A stretch of DNA of 64,000 nucleotides from Plantago ovata (lineage: Eukaryota; Streptophyta; Magnoliopsida; Lamiales; Plantaginaceae), in contig CM051456.1 of NCBI GenBank assembly GCA_028274465.1, positions 115,001,397 to 115,065,396 of the forward strand, in the 5' to 3' direction. The stretch's first letter is position 1. Each line of letters starts with the position of its first letter. The notes beneath the pieces were generated by a model that did no database searches, was not told where the DNA came from, and saw only the letters and a program-made list of their open reading frames with translations. The position numbers and the translations under genes were made by a program. Shown here in pieces: positions 59,328-64,000 of this stretch.

Positions 59328-62300
59328 CTAAGACTCAAGAGCCTTGTATATGACCACAAAACAAGGTAAAATAGCCCTTGAACTAAACACATTCAACTCC
59401 TCTAAATTCGAATAAACTCCAGCGTGACCTGCCACTGAATCATACGACTTGCTACCCATAGTCATGGCTCCATCCTCCTCCGCCGCGCCGTCCTCTCCCA
59501 CACTCTTCACTCTCCCCGCGATCACACGACACACGAGCATAGCACGTCGTTTCGTATCCGATGCTCCTAAACAATCATGAGCACGCCCACTACTCGCAGT
59601 TGTGCGAATGCCACTAACCTTATTGCCCTGGAACCCATGTCGAATAATTGTACACACTCCACAAGCCGGTATAGAGCAACACAGGCTGGACGAACCATTC
59701 GCCCCAAGAGAACACGTTAGTGTGGCACAGTGGAACCTAAGTAGCTCGTTTCCATCAGCCGCGCACCTAGCGTTTTTCTTGGCATTCGTGTTGGCACGTA
59801 TCTTAACGGAATCGCGGTAATCCTCGAACCGTTGGATGGTGCGTTGGGTGTTGTGGACTTTTAGGATCCGTTCGATCTTGCATATGGGATTGTCCTTTTT
59901 AAGCCAGCTTGATTTGAAGATTATCTCGACTATGTTCCTGCTTGAGTCTTCTGGTCCCAACTCGGACACTGAAAAACAAATAATCGTAACAGGAAAAGAT
60001 AAATTGTCTATGATTAACTTTTTGTCGGTGTGAGTTGGATTGGACCAATGAGGAGACGCCACTTGGGTTTCGGAGATGTTTAAGCATTATTTTCAGGGAT
60101 GCTACTACAACTCTACAAGTTACAACTACTTCAGTTGTGGTCCATTTTAGAAAACGAAATGGCAGAGGAGGGGAACGTGATAGTGTGAGAAGAGAAGGCA
60201 AATAATTAATGGGACTTGGTATTTAATTAGCTAATGTGTGTCCACAATTGATATTAGACTCTCTTCTTCTTTTTTCCTTTTTCCTTTTTTCTCACTTCTA
60301 AAACCCTTTTCATTTATTTATTTATTTATTTGGTATGCAAAAGAAACATTGCCGTTATGCAAAGCACTTCGAACTTTAACATGCTAAATTTGATTTGATA
60401 AAAGTATGTATTAACATTAAGAGTGGGACATAATATATAGGAGTATGATATTTGAAATGAAATTGAAATGCCAATACCCTTTATGAAAAGATAGAAAAGT
60501 GCTTAATAAGTTTGTTAGTACTTTTTTGTATTGCATTAGGATAATTAAGCATGTGCACGAATTAGTGTTATTGCATTTCAGAGAACATTTGGTAGGGCGT
60601 ACATAATTCGAACTTAAACTAATTGAAGGGGTTATGCATTCAAATCATCTTTCCACAGAAACAAAATAGTTGGAGTATTACATATGCTAGCTGACTCAAT
60701 ACAGTGAAGGCTACCATGTACTCCGATCCATAAAGAAGAAGAAACCAAATGACAAACAATCAAAGGACAGCTACTGATTAGTAATCCATAGAATAGACAA
60801 TCAAAAGATAATTTAAGGGGTTTTTTGTTTTGTGATGATAGTATGTTATTTTCATCCTAAAAGTATTCAGTTTGAACCAGTTTAGTTGAATTTAGATTTA
60901 GATTTGTTGAGTTGTATTTTACGTTACAAATAAGTTCAATCCTAATCAAATCCTTTCAGTTTGAAACGAAAAATTTAGGTAAAAAAATTAAACATTAATG
61001 AGTAATTTTTCACAAAAAATGGTAAATTATCATAGATGTGTAGTAATATAAAAAAAATCCATATTTGCGTGTTCTATTCTATCTAGGTTCAGTTCCATAA
61101 ACTTATTCTAGAAATATCACAATTGACACAAGAAAAAAAAAATTAAACATATAAACTAAACTAACATGAAAATAGATCATTTTAGGACAAATAAATGCTC
61201 TTTAAGGATAAAATGATTAAAATCAAGCTTATGATCACGTCTCAATGTCCCTTGTTCCATCAACTAAAGACACCCGACATGTTACTTCAATTCAAATAAT
61301 ATACTCCTAGCTACTAACCACAACCACATTATATTATATGATCTCCCAAATCTCTCAAAATTTAAAGAAAACTAAAATCATTGTCATGAACTTAGCTTTT
61401 TCCCTGTTAGTCAAGACCTATCAAATTACAATAATAATGAGACTAGCAATATCCCACTGATTAATGGTTAATAATGAAAGCTCTGTTTTATCCCAAACTG
61501 AATTCAATTAAATTAATCTGAATTTAAAGTTTATAAATTTTAACTAAGTAAATCTAAATTGAATTGCTCGAATTTGAAGACCGTGTGTTTTAAGTTGAAT
61601 CAAACCGAACCTAACACACGAAGACATGTAAGTCAAAAGTAAAAAAAGTAAAAAAAATTTTTACCTGCGTGACGAACTGCTTGATGATGCTCCAAGCTCT
61701 CAATTTTTGGAAAAACCTCCCCACATTCTGAACAAGCACATATAGTTGTCCTTGGCAATGGATACCTACAAAGTACAAACATTTAAAACTCCGCACATTA
61801 CTTTTAATAACGTTTAAAATAAATCTCGAACTTATAAAGAGGTGTAATATATATTTGTACCTGCTAGGGTCGACTATGGTATGACACTCGTAACACCCGG
61901 AAAGCTTCCTCAAGGGCATACCCCTAACACTGTAGGACGCACCTCCGGAATTTGATCTGACCGAGACAGAGCTAAGTGACCTACAAGATCCATGACTACT
62001 TTTCTTGCTCAAAAGCTTAGTCTCCTGCCCAACTATGCTGCCCTCAGGGGAGTTATCAGCACGGTGCACCACCCTACTGCTGCCATGTACAACATCCCGG
62101 AAGGTACAAATGTTGCTGCAGGAGGAGTAGACCGTCGAGACGTTCTTAGACGGATCATGGATTTTGGAATCTTCGACTTGCTTGCAAGTTAGCAAGTTCT
62201 TGATTTGATCCCATGAGGAGGGCTGTTTGGCAATTATCTCCTTTTGGTGGTGTTTCTTCTTGCGTTTTGATGAGGTTGATGAGGAGGAGGGGTGTTTGGA

Positions 62301-62399
62301 TTTGTTGCTTGAGGAGGAGTTCTTTTGTTTTTGTTGTTGTTGTTGTTTCTTGGAGTGATCATGGTTATTTGGGTCTGGTGAGAAAGTGAGGAGAGCCAT
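59328..62399 (-). CDS. C2H2 zinc-finger protein with PARP-like catalytic fold
   Basis: Exons 62399-61861, 61765-61665 and 59968-59328 join in phase to 426 aa. The N-terminus starts MALLTFSPD, then Gln/Lys/Ser-rich disordered sequence, ICTFRDVVHGSSR and LRKLSGCYECHTI. Exon 2 encodes one C2H2 finger (CSECGEVFPKIESLEHHQAV then RH). Exon 3 holds the conserved plant domain: VEIIFKSSWLKKD, IERILKVHNTQRTIQRFEDY, ARCAADGNELLRFHCATLTC, CGVCTIIRHGF, TASSGRAH, ALPCFVVIYK-like end. From family knowledge this C-terminal part has an ADP-ribosyltransferase-like fold; activity in plants is unproven. Upstream in-frame ATGs at 62486 and 62519 would add a hydrophobic stretch; 62399 was preferred because MALLTF looks like the family start. 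Intron 2 (1.7 kb) holds decayed CTGAA-type MITEs. Confidence 0.8.
61483..61613. mobile_element. Decayed CTGAA-type MITE in intron 2 of the C2H2 gene
   Basis: GCTCTGTTTTATCCCAAACTG at the left and the complement of a GGTTCGGTTTGATTCAAC-like end at the right enclose AACTGAATT/CTGAATTT words. A second similar relic lies at about 60880-60975. Both are much diverged. Confidence 0.5.
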
Positions 62400-62599
62400 G
62401 AAAAGGAGTAATGCAAAGAATTGGAATAAAAGTGAAGTGAATGAGTAGTAGCTTCTAATTCTATTACTACCACTTCCTTTTAACATGGAGAAATGGAAAA
62501 CACACAAACTCACACACACACTTTACTTGGAAGGAGGGATTTAAGAGAAGAGATGCTCTTAAATTGAGGAAGGTGTTTCTTTAATGGGGGTGGGGTGGT

Positions 62600-63091
62600 G
62601 TGAGCTGAGGTGGGGTCTAATTTGGATTGATTTGTTTAATTTTTTTCCATTACTTGGTGTAATTACTTGTGGACATAAGTAAGAGATACTAGTAGTAGTA
62701 TAAGTATAAAAATTGGTTTACCACCATAATCTTTGGCTTGTGCTCCCTACCAATCGAGGTGTCATTAATTGTACGTGTGTGGACAAAACAAGGATCTTGG
62801 ACTATGCTCGGATGTGAATTTTATAGGACTGTTGGGAATTTCTAAATGTGTAATGTGAGTTAAATTCAGCAAGTCTTCCCGTGCGAGGTCGGTTTTATTC
62901 AATTGTTTAATTTTGAGATTAAATGAAGGGATTAATAGCTTTCTCACACCTAATATGGTACTTGTAGAATGAAATTTGAAATTTCAAAGTATCCCTCGAT
63001 GTATCATTATTAGTCCTGACTCAGTAATAATGGAAGAATCCTAATCGTACATATAAAATAAAACAATAAAGAAACTAGTTAGGACCATTTG
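62600..63091. other. Upstream flank of the C2H2 gene
   Basis: Promoter and intergenic DNA. No gene or clear repeat was recognised. Confidence 0.4.
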
Positions 63092-63388
63092 TGTAACGCT
63101 TGAGAAATTTAATGGTTTAAAGAGGTTGAGAACGTTACTCATGTTAATAAGGTGTACCATTCTTTTCAAAAATCCACCTAAAATAATTTCAGAGTTGAGC
63201 GTGCTCGCTCTGGAGCAATTCTATGATGGGTGACCTACTGGGAAGTTCCCGGTGAGTGAGGACAAAGTGCGCGGATTAAAACACGTGTTGGTCTGTGGGG
63301 CTAGCATATCACCCCAGAGAACATCCAGGAGTAACCGCGCCGGCCCAAAGGGTCGAACCTTCGATTGATTAGTGGTCGGGACGTTACA
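63092..63388 (+). mobile_element. Cassandra-like TRIM solo LTR with 5S rRNA-like segment
   Basis: A 297-bp sequence begins TGTAACGC and ends GGGACGTTACA (inverted TGTAACG/CGTTACA ends), with ATTTG at the left and ATTTC at the right as a near-perfect 5-bp target duplication. Within it, at about 63190-63260, GAGTTGAGCGTGCTCGC, ATGATGGGTGACCTACTGGG and AAGTTCCCG match the 3' half of plant 5S rRNA, including the internal Pol III promoter region. 5S-like sequence in an LTR is the defining trait of Cassandra TRIMs. It is not a functional 5S gene: the 5' half is missing. Confidence 0.88.
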
Positions 63389-63393
63389 ATTTC

Positions 63394-64000
63394 TTCCACA
63401 TCACATAAAAATATTTTTTATGAGCATTAATTACCAAGTAATTTCATCGGTATTTGATAAAAATAAAAAAAAAATGGTTTTACTACAATATTTTTTGTTT
63501 TGCGAAGAATGTCAATAATGTGATGGATAATGCGAATAATTTGAAAAATTATGTTATGTAGCATTTAAAGCAATGGCGAAAAACTTGAGTTCACTTAAGT
63601 AAAATTTCGAATTCGAATCTTGTTGATTTAAAAAACACCGTTGGGCCCTGGGAGAGACACACTAGAAAAGGGTTTGACAATGCTGACTGGATTAGTCGTC
63701 AAAGCGGATCCTAGTGGTTCTGATTACCTTACAAGTTACCTTATTATTTCGCCTTTTGCCGAATATTACCTTATAGGGGACCATCAAATTCTAATATAGT
63801 ATTGGAACATGTGTCATATTAATATTTTTACTTAATTTTAATTACATGTGACTCACATGTTTAGTCTCTAAAACTATGACAGCCCACAGGAGTTATAAGG
63901 TGGTGGCAGTGGAAGGGAGCTAGAGGGGAGGTGCAGGGCTCGATCATTGACGGAGACATAAGATGGTTTAGGTGTGGAGTTATAAGATGGTGCATATATA
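63394..64000. other. Right end of window, no gene seen
   Basis: AT-rich DNA. TTCGAATCTTGTTG near 63616 repeats the B-box-like word of the array at 46790-46955. No coding sequence was recognised. Confidence 0.4.

Noticed and set aside
63185-63262. 5S rRNA gene
   Set aside because: Only the 3' half matches and it lies within an LTR with TGTAACG/CGTTACA ends; better explained as a Cassandra LTR.

Overview
The window looks like nuclear DNA of a flowering plant (eudicot). Genes are sparse, split by GT-AG introns, AT-rich between exons and surrounded by plant-type transposons: hAT, Harbinger-like and Stowaway-like MITEs, LINE remnants, and LTR elements including a Cassandra-type LTR carrying a 5S rRNA-like segment. 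Arrays of TGAACTGAAC/CTGATCTGAA pentamers in MITEs suggest Caryophyllales, perhaps Amaranthaceae. That placement is inference; no marker settles it.

Layout. 0-1.2 kb: 5' part of a lysine-rich nuclear-type gene (minus), with a decayed copy of its first exon at 6.1 kb. 1.2-8.6 kb: repeats and relics. 8.6-10.7 kb: a small three-helix membrane protein and flavanone 3-hydroxylase (minus), with a 37-bp tandem repeat upstream. 11.5-12.3 kb: a 42-bp satellite split by a MITE. 13.3-22.4 kb: a tandem duplication of about 5 kb, each unit holding an alliinase/tryptophan-aminotransferase-related (TAR) gene preceded by a relic of the PGR/TMEM19 gene found intact at 33-36 kb. 22.7-24.0 kb: a LINE relic. 24.6-31.8 kb: three small secreted cysteine-rich (knottin-like) genes with one, two and three cystine-knot modules; the first is interrupted by a solo LTR. 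33-40 kb: PGR/TMEM19-like gene, WEB-family coiled-coil gene and a small plant-specific gene. 45-50.3 kb: GID2/SLEEPY1-type F-box gene and TRM9-type tRNA methyltransferase, both minus. 52.6-53.6 kb: F-box/LRR gene. 53.6-59.3 kb: transposon-rich, no gene. 59.3-62.4 kb: C2H2 zinc-finger gene with a PARP-like fold (minus). 63.1-63.4 kb: Cassandra-like solo LTR.

Most genes are unrelated single-copy plant genes: F3H (flavonoids), GID2 (gibberellin signalling), TRM9 (tRNA wobble uridine modification), TAR pair (PLP enzymes). Locally expanded families are the TAR pair and the knottin-like trio. The trio is the most interesting system here: neighbours differing in the number of one repeated cysteine module, with shared gene structure (signal-peptide exon, phase-1 intron, cysteine exon). 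All exon boundaries were read by eye from GT-AG sites and reading phase; none was computed or checked against transcripts.
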